A stretch of DNA of 64,000 nt from Modestobacter excelsi (GTDB lineage Bacteria > Actinomycetota > Actinomycetes > Mycobacteriales > Geodermatophilaceae): positions 1-64,000 of the forward strand of contig NZ_SJEX01000013.1 in the NCBI RefSeq assembly GCF_005930495.1, in the 5' to 3' direction. The notes under the pieces were generated by a model that worked only from the letters and a program-made list of their open reading frames with translations, was not told the origin of the DNA and ran no database searches. Shown piece after piece: positions 24,701 through 35,274 of the stretch. Made by a program: the position numbers and the translations under genes. Every line of letters starts with the position of its first letter. Position 1 is the stretch's first letter.

Positions 24701-26065
24701 CTACTTCTTCAGGTCGCGGGCCTTGGACTCCCGCACCTTGACCGACACGTCGATCGGGGTGCCGTGGAAGCCGAACTGCTCGCGCAGCTTGCGCTCCAGG
24801 AACCGTCGGTACCCGGCCTCCAGGAAGCCGGTGGAGAAGACCACGAACCGCGGCGGCCGGATGTCCGCCTGGGTCACGTACTTGATCTTCGGGGCGCGCC
24901 CACCGCGGGCCGGCGGCGGCGTCTCCTGCACCAGCGCCCGGATGAACGTGTTCAGCTCGGCCGTCGGCACCCGGGTCTCCCAGCCGGCCAGCGCCGTCTT
25001 CAGGTGGTCGGCCAGCTTGTTCACCCCGCGGCCGGTCAGCGCCGAGATGTTGACCCGGCTGGCCCACTTCACCCGGGCCAGGTCGCGGTCGATCTCCTTC
25101 TCCAGCTGGGCGTGCCGGTCCTCGTCGAGGGTGTCCCACTTGTTGAAGGCGACGACCAGCGCGCGGCCGGCCTCGATCACCTGGGTGATCACCCGCTGGT
25201 CCTGCTCGCTGATCACCTCGTCGGCGGCGAGCAGCACGACCGCGACCTCGGCGGCCTCGATCGCGGCCTCGGTCCGCAGGCTCGCGTAGTACTCGGTGCC
25301 GCTGGCGGTGTTCACCCGGCGGCGCAGGCCGGCGGTGTCGACGAACCGCCACTCCTCCCCGCCGATCGTCACGATCGAGTCGACCGGGTCCACGGTGGTG
25401 CCGGCGACGGAGTCGACGACCGAGCGCTCCTCCTTGCTCAGCCGGTTGATCAGGCTGGACTTGCCCACGTTGGGCCGCCCGACCAGCGCGACCCGGCGCG
25501 GGCCGCCGACCTCCTGGGTCTCCCGCGGCGCCTCCGGCATCGCGTCGAGCACCAGGTCCAGCAGGTCACCGCTCCCCCGGCCGTGCAGCGCGCTGACCGG
25601 GTAGGGCTCCCCCAGCCCCAGCGACCAGAGCTCGGCGGCGCCGGCCTCGCTGCGCTCGTCGTCGACCTTGTTGGCCACCAGGATCACCGGGCGGTCGCTG
25701 CGCCGGAGCACCCGCGCGGCGGCCAGGTCGGTCTCGGTCGCCCCCACGGAGGCATCCACGACCAGCACGATCACGTCCGCGGTCTTCATCGCGTACTCGG
25801 CCTGCCGGGCGATCGAGGCGGCCATGCCGGTCGCCTTGGGCTCCCAGCCACCGGTGTCGACGACGGTGAAGTTCTTGCCGTTCCACAGCGCCTGGTACGG
25901 GATGCGGTCCCGGGTGACCCCGGGGACGTCCTGCACGACGGCGGCGCGGCGGCCGATGAAGCGGTTGACCAGGGTCGACTTGCCGACGTTCGGCCGGCCG
26001 ACGACGGCCACCACCGGCAACGGACCGGTGGGCTCGTCGAGGTCGGGGAAGTCGTTGTCGGTCAT
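24701..26065 (-). CDS. der: ribosome biogenesis GTPase Der (EngA)
   Basis: A 454-residue protein with two GTPase domains in tandem. First G1 GRPNVGKST and G4 NKVD; second G1 [10 protein letters not shown]3 DTAG and G4 NKWD; then the C-terminal KH-like domain. It acts in maturation of the large ribosomal subunit. Its ATG overlaps the cmk stop by 4 bases. The order cmk–der is conserved in actinobacteria. Confidence 0.97.
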   Translation of the reverse strand: MTDNDFPDLDEPTGPLPVVAVVGRPNVGKSTLVNRFIGRRAAVVQDVPGVTRDRIPYQALWNGKNFTVVDTGGWEPKATGMAASIARQAEYAMKTADVIVLVVDASVGATETDLAAARVLRRSDRPVILVANKVDDERSEAGAAELWSLGLGEPYPVSALHGRGSGDLLDLVLDAMPEAPRETQEVGGPRRVALVGRPNVGKSSLINRLSKEERSVVDSVAGTTVDPVDSIVTIGGEEWRFVDTAGLRRRVNTASGTEYYASLRTEAAIEAAEVAVVLLAADEVISEQDQRVITQVIEAGRALVVAFNKWDTLDEDRHAQLEKEIDRDLARVKWASRVNISALTGRGVNKLADHLKTALAGWETRVPTAELNTFIRALVQETPPPARGGRAPKIKYVTQADIRPPRFVVFSTGFLEAGYRRFLERKLREQFGFHGTPIDVSVKVRESKARDLKK

Positions 26066-26748
26066 GCGGGCTCTCCTACTGCTGTGCGGGCCAGGTCGAG
26101 CACGCGCTCGACGACGGCCTCACGGTCCAGCCCGGTGCTGTCGACGACCACGGCGTCGGCAGCAGGGCGCAGCGGGCTGTCGGCCCGGCTGCTGTCGTAC
26201 TCGTCCCGGCGGCGCAGGTCGGCGGCGATCTGCGCGATCCGGGCGGGGTCGGTGACCCCGAGCTGCCCGGCGCGGCGGTCGGCGCGCGCCTCGGGAGCGG
26301 CGGTCAGGTAGACCTTGAGGGTGGCGTCGGGCAGCACGACGGTGCCGATGTCCCGGCCCTCCACCACGACGGCGTCCGCGGCGGCGACCAGGGCGCGCTG
26401 CCGGTCCACCAGCAGCCGGCGCACGGCCGGGACGGCGCTCACCGGCGAGACCGCGCGGGTCACCTCGGTCCCGCGGATCCGCTCGGCCACGTCCACCCCG
26501 TCCACGGTCACCGTCTCTGCGTCGGCCGCCGTCCCGACCCGGATGTCGGCGGCGGAGACGGCGCGGGCGATGCCCTCCGGGTCATCGAGATCGACCCCGG
26601 CGTCCAGGACGGCGACGGTGGCGGCGCGGTACATCGCGCCGGTGTCCAGGTAGGCCGCACCCAGCCGGGTCGCGACCGCCCGCGCCACGCTGGACTTGCC
26701 CGTACCCGACGGGCCGTCGAGGGTCACCTGCCCCACGAAGGCGCTCAC
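26062..26748 (-). CDS. cmk: cytidylate kinase
   Basis: A 228-residue (d)CMP kinase. P-loop GPSGTGKSS near residue 11, [14 protein letters not shown], and a lid with RRDEYDSSR. It phosphorylates CMP and dCMP. GTG 26748 was chosen; it overlaps the aroH stop by 4 bases. It is part of the aroH–cmk–der unit. Confidence 0.96.
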   Translation of the reverse strand: MSAFVGQVTLDGPSGTGKSSVARAVATRLGAAYLDTGAMYRAATVAVLDAGVDLDDPEGIARAVSAADIRVGTAADAETVTVDGVDVAERIRGTEVTRAVSPVSAVPAVRRLLVDRQRALVAAADAVVVEGRDIGTVVLPDATLKVYLTAAPEARADRRAGQLGVTDPARIAQIAADLRRRDEYDSSRADSPLRPAADAVVVDSTGLDREAVVERVLDLARTAVGEPA

Positions 26749-27107
26749 TGGGCGATGTCGCGGCGCAGGGCCACCGCGCCGCGCAGGTACACGTGCTGCA
26801 CGTCGGCGCGGGCCCGGGGGGTGTCGACGTGCGCCATCAGCCGCAGCACCCGCGGCAACGCGTGCGGCACCGCGATCTCGGTGGCGCACATCAGCGGGAC
26901 GTCGCCCAGCCCCAGCTCCCGCGCGGCGAGCGCCGGGAACTCCGACACCAGGTCGGGGGTGGCGGTGAACAGGATGCTGATCAGGTCCGCCGGGTCGAGC
27001 TCGTTGCGCTCCAGGACGGTGCTGACGAGCTCGCGCGTGGCGTCCAGCACCTCGTCGCGGTCGTCGGCGGCCACCTGTGTCGCTCCCCGGATGGCTCGGA
27101 CGGCCAC
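26745..27107 (-). CDS. aroH: chorismate mutase, AroH type
   Basis: A 120-residue monofunctional chorismate mutase of the trimeric AroH fold. RAIRGATQVAADDR at the start provides the active-site Arg, ELDPADLISILFTATPDLVS is the core block, and the later VQHVYLRGAVALRRD carries the second Arg. It converts chorismate to prephenate for Phe and Tyr synthesis. GTG 27107 is preceded by GAGGAGAG. It is first of a coupled set with cmk and der. Confidence 0.93.
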   Translation of the reverse strand: MAVRAIRGATQVAADDRDEVLDATRELVSTVLERNELDPADLISILFTATPDLVSEFPALAARELGLGDVPLMCATEIAVPHALPRVLRLMAHVDTPRARADVQHVYLRGAVALRRDIAQ

Positions 27108-27160
27108 AGCACTCTCCTCGATCGACGCGGTGCGCGGGTCGCCGTGCACCTCGGCCGAGT

Positions 27161-28507
27161 CTACGGAGGCCCCGCCACCTGCCCCGCCGAGCGCCGGAGG
27201 GCCAGCGGCACCGCGGTGAGGCCGGCCGCCGCCGCGGCGACCGTCCAGCCCACCGCCGTCCCGGAGAACGGCCCGTACGAGCCGGCCGAGGCGACCAGCA
27301 CCAGGACGGCGACCCCGATCGCCGTGCCCAGCTGGGCCCCGGTGTTCACGATGCCCGAGGCGCTGCCCTGGATCCCCGGCGGCACCGAGGTGCCGATCTG
27401 GTTGGCCGCCACCGAGGCGATGCCGAGGCCGACCCCCAGCACCACGCCCCCGGCCACGATCCCCGCCCTGCTCCCCGCGCTCGCGGCCAGCAGCAGGTCC
27501 CCGACTGCGATGAGCACCAGGCCGATGGCGGCGACCCGGCGCAGCGAGGTGCGGGCCGCCAGCGGGCGGGCCAGCGCGGAGCCCGGGACGACCGCGGCAC
27601 TGATCGACATCAGCACCAGCCCGGCCTGCAGCGGGCTCGCGCCGAGCTCGTCCTGCAGCACCAGGGTGGCCAGCACCGCCGCCGACGTGGTGGTGGCGGT
27701 GTTCACGAACGACACCGCCGTCCCGGTGCGCAGGCCCGCCGACCGGGCCGCCGGTGCCGGGACGAGCGGGGCTGCGGCCCGGCGCTGCTGCGCCGCGAAC
27801 AGCGCACCGACGCCCAGTCCGGCCAGCACCAGCGCCGCCCCGGCGGCCCGGCTCGCGGGGCGCTCCAGCAGCGAGGCACCGGCCACCACGCCGGTGGCCG
27901 CGGCCACCAGCAGCACCGCACCGGCGCCGTCCAGCGATCGGCCGGCGTCCCGGGGCGGCGGCGCGGGCAGCGCCCGGACGGCGACGGCGAGCAGCAGGAC
28001 GCCGACCGGCACGGTCCCCCAGAAGACCGAACGCCAGCCCAGGGCGTCCGTGAGCGCGCCACCGACCAGGAAACCGGTCGACCCCGCCGCGGCACCCGCC
28101 GCGCTCCACCAGGCCAGCGCGGTGGTCCGTTCCGGCCCCTCGGCGCTGACGTGCAGGAGCAGCGCCAGCGCCGAGGGCACCGAGACGGCGGCCGCGGCCC
28201 CCTGCACCGCCCGCACCCCGACGACCTGGACGACGTCGGCGGCCAGGCCCCCGGCGAGCCCGGCCACGGTGAAGGCGACCAGCCCGGCGAGCAGCACCCG
28301 GCGCGGGCCGTACCGGTCGCCGAGCCGCCCGCCGAGCACCAGCAGGCCGCCGAAGGCCGTCGGGTAGGCGATGGCGATCGGCCCGGCGGCGGAGGCGGGG
28401 GCGTCGAGGTCGGCGAGGACCGCCGGGATGGCGGTCGTCGCGCTGGTGACGACCAGCACGTCGACGAACTGCACCAGGCACAGCGAGGCGACGACTCCCC
28501 TGTGCAC
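27161..28507 (-). CDS. MFS transporter (DHA2-like drug exporter)
   Basis: A 448-residue permease with about 12–14 membrane segments. Motif A GGRLGDRYGPRRVL follows helix 2, and the helix 5 region has GFLVGGALTDALGWRSVFW, typical of drug:H+ antiporters. It lies between xylB and aroH on the same strand, 53 bases from aroH. Export of an inhibitor is likely; sugar uptake is less likely given the motifs, despite the xylose genes next door. Confidence 0.87.
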   Translation of the reverse strand: MHRGVVASLCLVQFVDVLVVTSATTAIPAVLADLDAPASAAGPIAIAYPTAFGGLLVLGGRLGDRYGPRRVLLAGLVAFTVAGLAGGLAADVVQVVGVRAVQGAAAAVSVPSALALLLHVSAEGPERTTALAWWSAAGAAAGSTGFLVGGALTDALGWRSVFWGTVPVGVLLLAVAVRALPAPPPRDAGRSLDGAGAVLLVAAATGVVAGASLLERPASRAAGAALVLAGLGVGALFAAQQRRAAAPLVPAPAARSAGLRTGTAVSFVNTATTTSAAVLATLVLQDELGASPLQAGLVLMSISAAVVPGSALARPLAARTSLRRVAAIGLVLIAVGDLLLAASAGSRAGIVAGGVVLGVGLGIASVAANQIGTSVPPGIQGSASGIVNTGAQLGTAIGVAVLVLVASAGSYGPFSGTAVGWTVAAAAAGLTAVPLALRRSAGQVAGPP

Positions 28508-28564
28508 GCCGCGGACGCTAACCCGCCGGGACGACAGTTCTGCGTCAGCGACAGGGACGGGGAC

Positions 28565-29995
28565 TCATCCCGCCTGCGGCGCCGTGAGGTCGCGGACCTC
28601 GGCGTAGCGCGCGCGGACGTGCGGCACCGGGTCCGCCTCGTAGGTCTCGGTGCTGGTCGCCGGCCAGACCGGCGGCGTGTCCCCGCCGGCCAGCACCCAG
28701 GCGGCCTGCCGGGCGGCGCCGTCGGCGACGTACTCCCCCGGCGGCGGCACCAGCACCGGCACGCCGAGGACGGCGGGCGCCAGCCTCCGGACCGCCTCGG
28801 ACCGGGCGCCGCCGCCGACCAGGAACACCCGGCGGACCGGGTTGCCCAGCGCGGCGATCGCCTTGAGCCCGTCGGCCAGCCCGCAGAGCAGCCCCTCGAC
28901 CGCCGCGCGCGCCAGGTACGCGGGCTCGGCGGTGGTCAGTGTCAGCCCGTGCACCGCACCGGTGGAGTGCGGGCGGTCCGGGGTCCGCTCGCCCTCGAGG
29001 TAGGGCACCAGGACCAGGCCGCCCGACCCGGCCGGCGCGGACAGCGCCAGCCGGGACAGCTCGTCGTGGTCCACGCCCAGCAGCCGGGCGGTCGCGTCCA
29101 GCACGCGGGCGGCGTTGAGCGTGACGGCCAGCGGCAGGAAGTTGCCGGTGGCGTCGGCGAACCCGGCGACCGTGCCGGACGGGTCGGCGCTCGGCGTGGT
29201 GGAGACCGTCGAGACGACCCCGGAGGTGCCGATCGAGACGACGACGTCACCGGGTTCGGCGTTGATGCCGAGCGCGGCGGCGGCGTTGTCCCCGGTGCCC
29301 GGGCCCAGCACCGCACCCCCACCGGCCACCATCCCGGCCTGCTCGGCCGGGCCGAGCACCCGGGGCAGCACCGGCGTGCTGCCGAAGGCGCGCTCCAGCA
29401 GGTCGGGCCGGTACTCCCCGGTGATCGGCGACCAGTAGCCGGTGCCGCTGGCGTCGCCGCGGTCGGTGACCAGTGCGTCTAGGCTCTCCCGGCCACCCGC
29501 CCCTCCACCCCCGCGATGCCCGGCCAGCTGCCAGGTCAGCCAGTCGTGCGGCAGGCAGACCGCCGCCGTCCGGGCCGCGTTGGCCGGCTCGTGCTCGGCC
29601 AGCCAGCGCAGCTTGGTCACGGTGAACGAGGCGACCGGCACCAGGCCGACGGCGTCGGCCCAGGCCTGCCCGCCGCCCAACTCTGCGGTCAGGTCGGTCG
29701 CGGCTTGCGCGGAGCGGGTGTCGTTCCACAGCAGCGCCGGCCGCACGACCGCGCCGTCGTCGTCCAGGCAGACCATCCCGTGCTGCTGTCCGCCGACGGC
29801 GACGGCGGCGACGTCGGCGAGGCCCCCGGCCTCGCCGATCGCCGTCTCCAGTGCCGACGCCCAGGCGGCCGGGTCGACCTCCGTGCCGTCCGGGTGCGGC
29901 GCGCGCCCCTCCCGGACCAGGGCGCCGGTCTCGGCGTCCCGGACGACGACCTTGCACGACTGGGTCGACGAGTCGACCCCGGCCACCAGCGTCAT
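28565..29995 (-). CDS. xylB: xylulokinase
   Basis: A 476-residue FGGY-family sugar kinase. N-terminal [20 protein letters not shown] is the phosphate loop, GGQQHGMV the substrate block, IGTSGVV the second ATP-binding signature and [14 protein letters not shown] the adenosine motif. It phosphorylates D-xylulose to xylulose-5-phosphate. It starts 1 base after the xylA stop, so it is coupled. Confidence 0.94.
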   Translation of the reverse strand: MTLVAGVDSSTQSCKVVVRDAETGALVREGRAPHPDGTEVDPAAWASALETAIGEAGGLADVAAVAVGGQQHGMVCLDDDGAVVRPALLWNDTRSAQAATDLTAELGGGQAWADAVGLVPVASFTVTKLRWLAEHEPANAARTAAVCLPHDWLTWQLAGHRGGGGAGGRESLDALVTDRGDASGTGYWSPITGEYRPDLLERAFGSTPVLPRVLGPAEQAGMVAGGGAVLGPGTGDNAAAALGINAEPGDVVVSIGTSGVVSTVSTTPSADPSGTVAGFADATGNFLPLAVTLNAARVLDATARLLGVDHDELSRLALSAPAGSGGLVLVPYLEGERTPDRPHSTGAVHGLTLTTAEPAYLARAAVEGLLCGLADGLKAIAALGNPVRRVFLVGGGARSEAVRRLAPAVLGVPVLVPPPGEYVADGAARQAAWVLAGGDTPPVWPATSTETYEADPVPHVRARYAEVRDLTAPQAG

Positions 29996-29996
29996 G

Positions 29997-31187
29997 TCAG
30001 CGCGCGCCGAGCAGGTGCTCGACCATCAGCTGGTCGACCCGCACGACACCGGCACCGCGCTTGGCGACGGTCTCGGCGTCGAAGTCCTCGAGGGCCGAGC
30101 GGTCGGCCAGCAGGTCCTCGAAAGTCTCACCCTCGCCCAGGGTGGGCTGACGCAGCTCGGGCACCCGGGCCGCGGCCAGCGCCTCCTGCACCTCCGGGTC
30201 GGCGCGGAACGCCGCGGCGCGCTCCTTGAGCAGCAGGTAGGTGTGCATGTTCGCCGCGGCCGAGCGCCAGACGCCGTCCATGTCCTCGGTGCGCATCGGC
30301 TTGTAGTCGAAGTGCCGGGGGCCGTCATAGCTGGGGCCACCGTCCGGGCCGCCGTTCTCCAGCAGGTCGACGGTGGAGAAGGCCTGCAGCAGGTCGCCGT
30401 GGCCGAACACCAGGTCCTGGTCGAACTTCGGGCCGTGCTGGCCGTTGAGGTCGATGTGGAACAGCTTGCCCAGCCAGATCGCCTCGGCGATGCCGTGGGT
30501 GTAGTTCAGGTTCGACATCTGCTCGTGCCCGGTCTCGGGGTTGATCCCCACGAGGTCCTTGTGCTGCAGCTTGGAGATGAAGGCGATCGCGTGCCCGATG
30601 GTGGGCAGGAAGATGTCGCCGCGGGGCTCGTTGGGCTTGGGCTCCAAGGCGAAGCGCAGGCCGTAGCCGCGGTCCTCGGAGTAGGCGGCCAGGGTGTCGA
30701 TCGCCTCGGCGTAGCGGTCCAGGGAGGCGATGAGGTCCTTGGCGGTGTCGACCTCGGTGCCCTCGCGGCCGCCCCACAGCACGTAGGTCTTGGCCCCCAG
30801 CTCGGCGGCCAGGTCCATGTTCCGCATGACCTTGCGCATCGCGAAGCGGCGCACGTCGCGGTCGTTGGCGGTCAGGCCGCCCTCCTTGAACACCGGGTGG
30901 GTGAACAGGTTCGTCGTCACCATCGGGACGACCAGGCCGGTCTCGTCCAGCGCGGTGCGGAAGCGCTTGATGCGCTCGTCGCGGGCGGTGGTGTCGCTGC
31001 CGAAGGGGATCACGTCGTCGTCGTGGAAGGTGACGCCGTAGGCGCCCATCTCCGCGAGCTTGTGCACGGACTCGACCACGTCGACCTCGGGACGGGTGGC
31101 GTCACCGAACGGGTCGCGGGCGGTCCAGCCGACCGTCCACAGGCCGAAGCTGAACTTGTCCTCGGGGGTCGGCTGCAGGGTGCTCAT
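29997..31187 (-). CDS. xylA: xylose isomerase
   Basis: A 396-residue TIM-barrel isomerase. [15 protein letters not shown] near the start, active-site [13 protein letters not shown], metal-binding [13 protein letters not shown] and [11 protein letters not shown], and [14 protein letters not shown]. It matches the shorter actinobacterial class I type. It converts D-xylose to D-xylulose. First gene of a leftward xylA–xylB unit, divergent from a ROK repressor. Confidence 0.97.
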   Translation of the reverse strand: MSTLQPTPEDKFSFGLWTVGWTARDPFGDATRPEVDVVESVHKLAEMGAYGVTFHDDDVIPFGSDTTARDERIKRFRTALDETGLVVPMVTTNLFTHPVFKEGGLTANDRDVRRFAMRKVMRNMDLAAELGAKTYVLWGGREGTEVDTAKDLIASLDRYAEAIDTLAAYSEDRGYGLRFALEPKPNEPRGDIFLPTIGHAIAFISKLQHKDLVGINPETGHEQMSNLNYTHGIAEAIWLGKLFHIDLNGQHGPKFDQDLVFGHGDLLQAFSTVDLLENGGPDGGPSYDGPRHFDYKPMRTEDMDGVWRSAAANMHTYLLLKERAAAFRADPEVQEALAAARVPELRQPTLGEGETFEDLLADRSALEDFDAETVAKRGAGVVRVDQLMVEHLLGAR

Positions 31188-31258
31188 CAGTGAGTTCCTC
31201 TCGCGGGGTGCTGGGGGTGCGGGCGGGGAGCAGGAGTGCGTCGCCCACCCGGGCGATC

Positions 31259-31281
31259 TTTTGTTCTGTCTCGAAACATAA
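31259..31281. promoter_or_regulatory. possible xylose operator
   Basis: An AT-rich island between xylA and the divergent ROK gene contains TGTT and AACA half-sites 9 bases apart (31262–31278). Its AT content is exceptional for the region. It is a candidate binding site for the ROK repressor; short half-sites make this tentative. Confidence 0.45.
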
Positions 31282-31306
31282 TGCAGGGAGCGGCTAACCT
31301 CAACCC

Positions 31307-32509
31307 GTGACGCAGCGACTGGCCGGGGCGCCGAGCAGTGCCCGGCAGTCCACCGTCCGGACGGCGAACCTGGCCCTGGTGCTCCGCACGGTGTGCGCTG
31401 CCGCCGGGCCGCTGTCCCGCGCCGACGTCGCCGCCGTCACCGGGGTGACCCGGGCGACGGCGGCCCGGCTGGTCGACGAGCTGGTGGCCGGTGGCCTGCT
31501 CGACGAGGTGGAGCGCGAGGTGCTCCCCCGCCGCGGCCGCCCGGCCACCCCGCTGGTCCCCGGGGCCCGCTTCGCCGCGCTGGGGCTGCAGGCCGACGCC
31601 GGGCTGCTCGCCGCCCGGGTCGTCGACCTCCGCGGCCGGGTGGTCGCCGAGCGGGTCGAGCCCGGCGACTTCCGGGGCACCGACCCGGCGGCGACGATGG
31701 CCGCCCTCGGCGCACTGGCCGCGGACGTCCTCGCCGGCCTGCCGGCCGACTCCTGCCTGGTCGGGGCCGGCCTGGCCCTGCCCGGGGTGGTGGACGCCGA
31801 TGCCGGCGTGCTGCTGCGCGCGCCCAACCTCGGCTGGTCCGACCTCTCCCCGGCGGGCCTGCTCGCGCCGTTCCTCCCGGCCGGCCAGGACGTCGTCCCC
31901 GGCAACGAGGCCGACCTCGCCGCCCGCACCGTCGCCGAGGAGGCGCCGGGCCGGGCCGGGCCGTACCGCGACTTCGTGTACCTGTCCGGCCAGATCGGCA
32001 TCGGTGGCGCCGTCGTCCTCGGCGGCCGGGTCACCGGCAGCTCCGGCTGGGCCGGCGAGGTGGGCCACGTGTGCGTCGACCCCGACGGCCCGGCCTGCAG
32101 CTGCGGCTCCACCGGGTGCCTGGAGCTCTACGCCGGCCGGCACGCGCTGCTCCGCGCCGCCGGGCTGCCGCTGGACGCCCCGCCCGGCGACCTCGTCCGG
32201 CTGGCCGCCGCCGGCGACCCGGCGGCGGTCGCAGCGCTGGACACCGGCGCGTGGGCCCTCGGCGTGGCACTCGCCGGGGTGGTGAACGTGGTGGGCATCC
32301 CGACCGTCGTGCTCGGCGGGCACCTGGCCGAGCTGGCCGACCTGCTCGGCCCCGCGCTGGAGGAGCACCTCGCCCGCCGCGTGCTCTCCGCCCGGTGGCG
32401 CCGGCCGCGGGTGGCCAGCGTCCCGGGCCCTCCGGCGGCCGGGGCCAGCGGCGCGGCCCTGCAGGCGCTCGGCGACGTCCTCGCCGACCCGGTGCGGTGG
32501 CTCGGCTGA
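31307..32509 (+). CDS. ROK-family transcriptional regulator (XylR-like)
   Basis: A 400-residue protein. An N-terminal winged helix ([20 protein letters not shown]) is followed by a ROK sugar-kinase-like domain. The ROK zinc site [10 protein letters not shown] is intact, and EVGHVCVD precedes it. ROK repressors of this layout bind operators until a sugar enters the kinase-like fold. Divergent from xylA at 119 bases, so D-xylose-responsive repression of xylAB is the natural reading. GTG start. Confidence 0.9.
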   Translation: MTQRLAGAPSSARQSTVRTANLALVLRTVCAAAGPLSRADVAAVTGVTRATAARLVDELVAGGLLDEVEREVLPRRGRPATPLVPGARFAALGLQADAGLLAARVVDLRGRVVAERVEPGDFRGTDPAATMAALGALAADVLAGLPADSCLVGAGLALPGVVDADAGVLLRAPNLGWSDLSPAGLLAPFLPAGQDVVPGNEADLAARTVAEEAPGRAGPYRDFVYLSGQIGIGGAVVLGGRVTGSSGWAGEVGHVCVDPDGPACSCGSTGCLELYAGRHALLRAAGLPLDAPPGDLVRLAAAGDPAAVAALDTGAWALGVALAGVVNVVGIPTVVLGGHLAELADLLGPALEEHLARRVLSARWRRPRVASVPGPPAAGASGAALQALGDVLADPVRWLG

Positions 32510-32539
32510 CCCGGGAACGCGGGCACAGCGACGGCTTCG

Positions 32540-32768
32540 TCAGGCGCCGGTCGCGCCGTCGAGGCGCTCGCGCAGCAGGCCGGCGTGCCCGGCGTGCCGG
32601 GCTTACTCGGCGATCATGTGGCTGGAGACCCAGCGCAGCGTGACCTGCCCGCCCATGAACGGGCTGGTCTCGTCCAGGCCGCGCGTCGCGGTGGCGGTCC
32701 GGCTGTGTCGGTGAGCCCGTCGAACTTGCCGATCAGAGTGGCCCGGTAGAAGTCGAGCCAGCTCAGGC
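32540..32768 (-). pseudogene. DinB/DUF664 family remnant
   Basis: The minus strand reads GLSWLDFYRATLIGKFDGLTD, then loses frame, then MGGQVTLRWVSSHMIAE, a stop, and ARHAGHAGLLRERLDGATGA. These are the start and end blocks of a DUF664 (DinB-like) protein. The middle (about 90 residues) is deleted and an in-frame stop interrupts the end. It overlaps the terminator hairpin at its 5' side. Not functional. Confidence 0.65.
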
Positions 32769-32819
32769 CCTCCTGCAGGGGCCCGCCGCGAGCTTGCGAG
32801 CGGTGGGGGCAGGAGGGCC
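32766..32819. terminator. long hairpin with repeated core, probable terminator
   Basis: Outer stem GGCCCTCCTGC/GCAGGAGGGCC, 11 perfect pairs, encloses a 32-base inner part with its own CCGC...GCGG stem. Bases 32774–32811 are identical over 38 bases to 59249–59286. CTTCTT follows. It lies just past the rluB stop and should end that transcript. Confidence 0.75.
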
Positions 32820-32821
32820 CT

Positions 32822-32857
32822 TCTTCACAGCCCTACGAGTCTTCACAGCCCTACGAG
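32822..32857. repeat. 18-base tandem duplication at the rluB 3' end
   Basis: TCTTCACAGCCCTACGAG occurs twice head-to-tail (32822–32839 and 32840–32857). The rluB stop codon lies in the second copy, so the first looks like a duplicated stop region. It is a probable replication-slippage event. Confidence 0.8.
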
Positions 32858-33694
32858 CTCGTGCAGGGCGCCGACCTCCGAGCGGGTCAGCTTCCGGATC
32901 GTCCCGGTGCGCATCCGGGCCAGCTCGATCGGGCCGACGGCGGTGCGGGTGAGCCGGGTGACCGGCAGCCCGACCTCGGCGAGCAGTCGCCGGACGATGT
33001 GCTTGCGCCCCTCGTGCAGGACGATCTCCACGACCGACTGCCCGGCGTGGGTGTCCACCAGGTCGAACGAGTCGACGGCGACCGGGCCGTCCTCGAGCTC
33101 GACGCCGTTGCGGAGCCGGCGCCCGAGGTCCCGCGGCACCGAGCCGCTGACCTGCGCGAGGTAGGTCTTCTTGACCTCGTAGGAGGGGTGCGCCAGCCGG
33201 TGGGCGAGCTCGCCGTCGGTGGTGAGCAGCAGCAGGCCCTCGGTGTCCTGGTCCAGCCGGCCGACGTGCACCAGGCCGGCGGCGAGGTCGCCCATCATGT
33301 CGCCGACGGTGGGCCGGTTGCGGTCGTCGCTCATCGCGGTGATGACGCCGAACGGCTTGTTCATCGCATAGGTGATCTTGTCGTTCCTGATGTCGATGCG
33401 ACGGCCGTCGATCGCGATGACGGCGGTGTCCGGGTCGACGCGCATGCCCTGGACGGTGACGACCTTGCCGTTCACGCTGATCCGACCCTCGTCGATCATG
33501 TCCTCGCACACGCGGCGGGAGCCGACGCCGGCCCGGGCCAACACCTTCTGCAGCCGCTCCCCCGGGCGGTCGTCGTCGGGCTTGGTGGCCTCGGCGTCGC
33601 GGGGGTGCGACGGCGCGAGCTCCATGTCCTCGGACCAACCCTCGCCGCCCTCGGTGGTGGACTCGTCGTCAGGGAAGGTGTTCATCCCCGCCAT
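32843..33694 (-). CDS. rluB: 23S rRNA pseudouridine synthase RluB-like
   Basis: A 283-residue enzyme. An acidic N-tail (residues 1–45) is followed by an S4 RNA-binding domain (GERLQKVLARAGVGSRRVCE) and the RsuA/RluB catalytic domain with GRLDQDTEGLLLLTTDGELA, whose Asp is the nucleophile. It isomerises a uridine in 23S rRNA. Two ATG codons (33694 and 33685) are possible starts. In other actinobacteria it sits between scpB and cmk; here foreign genes separate it on both sides. Confidence 0.93.
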   Translation of the reverse strand: MAGMNTFPDDESTTEGGEGWSEDMELAPSHPRDAEATKPDDDRPGERLQKVLARAGVGSRRVCEDMIDEGRISVNGKVVTVQGMRVDPDTAVIAIDGRRIDIRNDKITYAMNKPFGVITAMSDDRNRPTVGDMMGDLAAGLVHVGRLDQDTEGLLLLTTDGELAHRLAHPSYEVKKTYLAQVSGSVPRDLGRRLRNGVELEDGPVAVDSFDLVDTHAGQSVVEIVLHEGRKHIVRRLLAEVGLPVTRLTRTAVGPIELARMRTGTIRKLTRSEVGALHELVGL

Positions 33695-33891
33695 TCTCCC
33701 ACCTCCCCGCTGCGACGATCACCGCGCTGCACGCAGCCTCCCGGCGGGTAGCGCCTCCCCACCGCGCACTCCCTCCGCGATCGTTCCCCTCTCGTCGCCT
33801 GAAGCACGCCTTTGGCGTCACTCTGTGCCTCGGGCGCCCTGTCAAGGGCCTCTCCCGATCTGTGGACAGGCCTTTGACCTGCGAATTCGTC

Positions 33892-33920
33892 TTGTTGCGC
33901 CTCTCTCGCAGCGCTAGACT
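33892..33920 (+). promoter_or_regulatory. sigma-70-like promoter for the HNH gene
   Basis: TTGTTG (33892–33897) and TAGACT (33915–33920) are spaced by exactly 17 bases and end 36 bases before the HNH gene start. Both match the actinobacterial housekeeping consensus reasonably well. Confidence 0.6.
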
Positions 33921-33956
33921 CCGTACACGTGTTCGAAGCGGTGGAGGAGGTGTCCG

Positions 33957-35162
33957 GTGGGGGAGTTGCAGTCCGCGCTGGACGCCCTGGCCGCTGAGGA
34001 CCTCTTCGCCCTTCCCCCGGGTGCGGTGCTGGACCGGGCCACCCTGCTGGTGACCGTGGTCAACCGGGCCAACGCGGAGTTGACCCGCACCGTCCGGCAC
34101 GCCGACTCCACGGGCGCCGCTGAGCACGACGGCAAGAAGACGGTGGCCTCCTGGCTGCGCGGGCACGGCCACCTGACCGCCGGTGAGGCCGGGCGGCTGG
34201 TGCGGTCGGGCCGGGCGTTGGAGCACCTGCCGGCCACCGCGGCGGCGTTCGCCGCCGGCAGCCTCACCGCCGCCCAGGTCGCGACCATCGCCCCCATCGC
34301 CGGGGAGGCGGAGCGGGCCGCCGCCGACGAGCAGGACGTCGACCTCGGGGCGGTGGACCGGGCGCTGGTCGCCGTCGCCGAGGGTGAGGCCCATGACCGG
34401 CTGCCGCAGGTGGTGCACCACTACCGGCAGGCCCTGGACCCTGATGGCACCGAACCCGACCCCACCGAGGGGCGCCGGTTGTCGTTCACCCGGCACGCCG
34501 AGGGCAGCGGCACCGGCCGCTTCGACCTGGACGCGGTGGGGTTCGAGAAGGTGCGGGCCGCGATCGAGGCCATCGTGCAAGCCGCCCGCCCCCAGGGCGA
34601 CACCCGGACCCGCGCCCAGCAGCAGGCCGACGCCCTCGTCCAGCTCTGCGACAACGCCCTGGCGTCGGGGAACCTGCCGCTGCTGCGCACCGTCAAGCCC
34701 CAGGTGGTCCTCGAAGTCGGGCTGGAGGACGTGGTCGACCCCGCCACCGGCCCGGGTGCGGCCCGCACCGGCTTCGGCGCGCAGATCTCCGCCGCCCGCG
34801 CCCGCTGGCTGGCCTGCGACGGTGCCATCTCCCGCATCGTGATGGGCCCCGACGGGGTGCCGCTGGACCTGGGCCGGGACCACCGGGTGGTCACCCCCGG
34901 CCTGCGCAAGGCCGTCGAGCAGCGGGACGGGCACTGCGTGTTCACCGGCTGCGACGCCCCGACCCACTGGTGCGAGGTGCACCACCTCATCCACTGGCTG
35001 TTCGGCGGGGAGACCAGCCTGGAGAACTCCGGGCTGCTCTGCGAACGCCACCACACCAAGGTGCATCACGGGTTCCGGATCGAACGAGATCCCGGCGGCC
35101 GATGGCACACCTACCGCCCCGACGGCACCGAGATCCTCATCGGACCACTCCTCCGGGTCTGA
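33957..35162 (+). CDS. DUF222 / HNH endonuclease domain protein (13E12 type)
   Basis: A 401-residue protein of the actinobacterial 13E12 repeat family. DUF222 covers roughly residues 30–300. The C-terminal HNH motif is CEVHHLIHWLFGG, then NSGLLCERHHTKVHH, with CVFTGCDAP supplying the zinc Cys. Such genes are multicopy and spread through actinobacterial genomes; the cellular role is not established. GTG 33957 start. It splits rluB from scpB together with the LLM gene. Confidence 0.88.
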   Translation: MGELQSALDALAAEDLFALPPGAVLDRATLLVTVVNRANAELTRTVRHADSTGAAEHDGKKTVASWLRGHGHLTAGEAGRLVRSGRALEHLPATAAAFAAGSLTAAQVATIAPIAGEAERAAADEQDVDLGAVDRALVAVAEGEAHDRLPQVVHHYRQALDPDGTEPDPTEGRRLSFTRHAEGSGTGRFDLDAVGFEKVRAAIEAIVQAARPQGDTRTRAQQQADALVQLCDNALASGNLPLLRTVKPQVVLEVGLEDVVDPATGPGAARTGFGAQISAARARWLACDGAISRIVMGPDGVPLDLGRDHRVVTPGLRKAVEQRDGHCVFTGCDAPTHWCEVHHLIHWLFGGETSLENSGLLCERHHTKVHHGFRIERDPGGRWHTYRPDGTEILIGPLLRV

Positions 35163-35274
35163 CCACAGACGTCGCCGGTCCGCCCGGACATCTGCTCGCC
35201 TCTCGACACGGACCTCCCCCACCCCGAGACTGGCCGCGGTGTGAGACAGGTCACCCATCGTCGAGGAGGACTCC

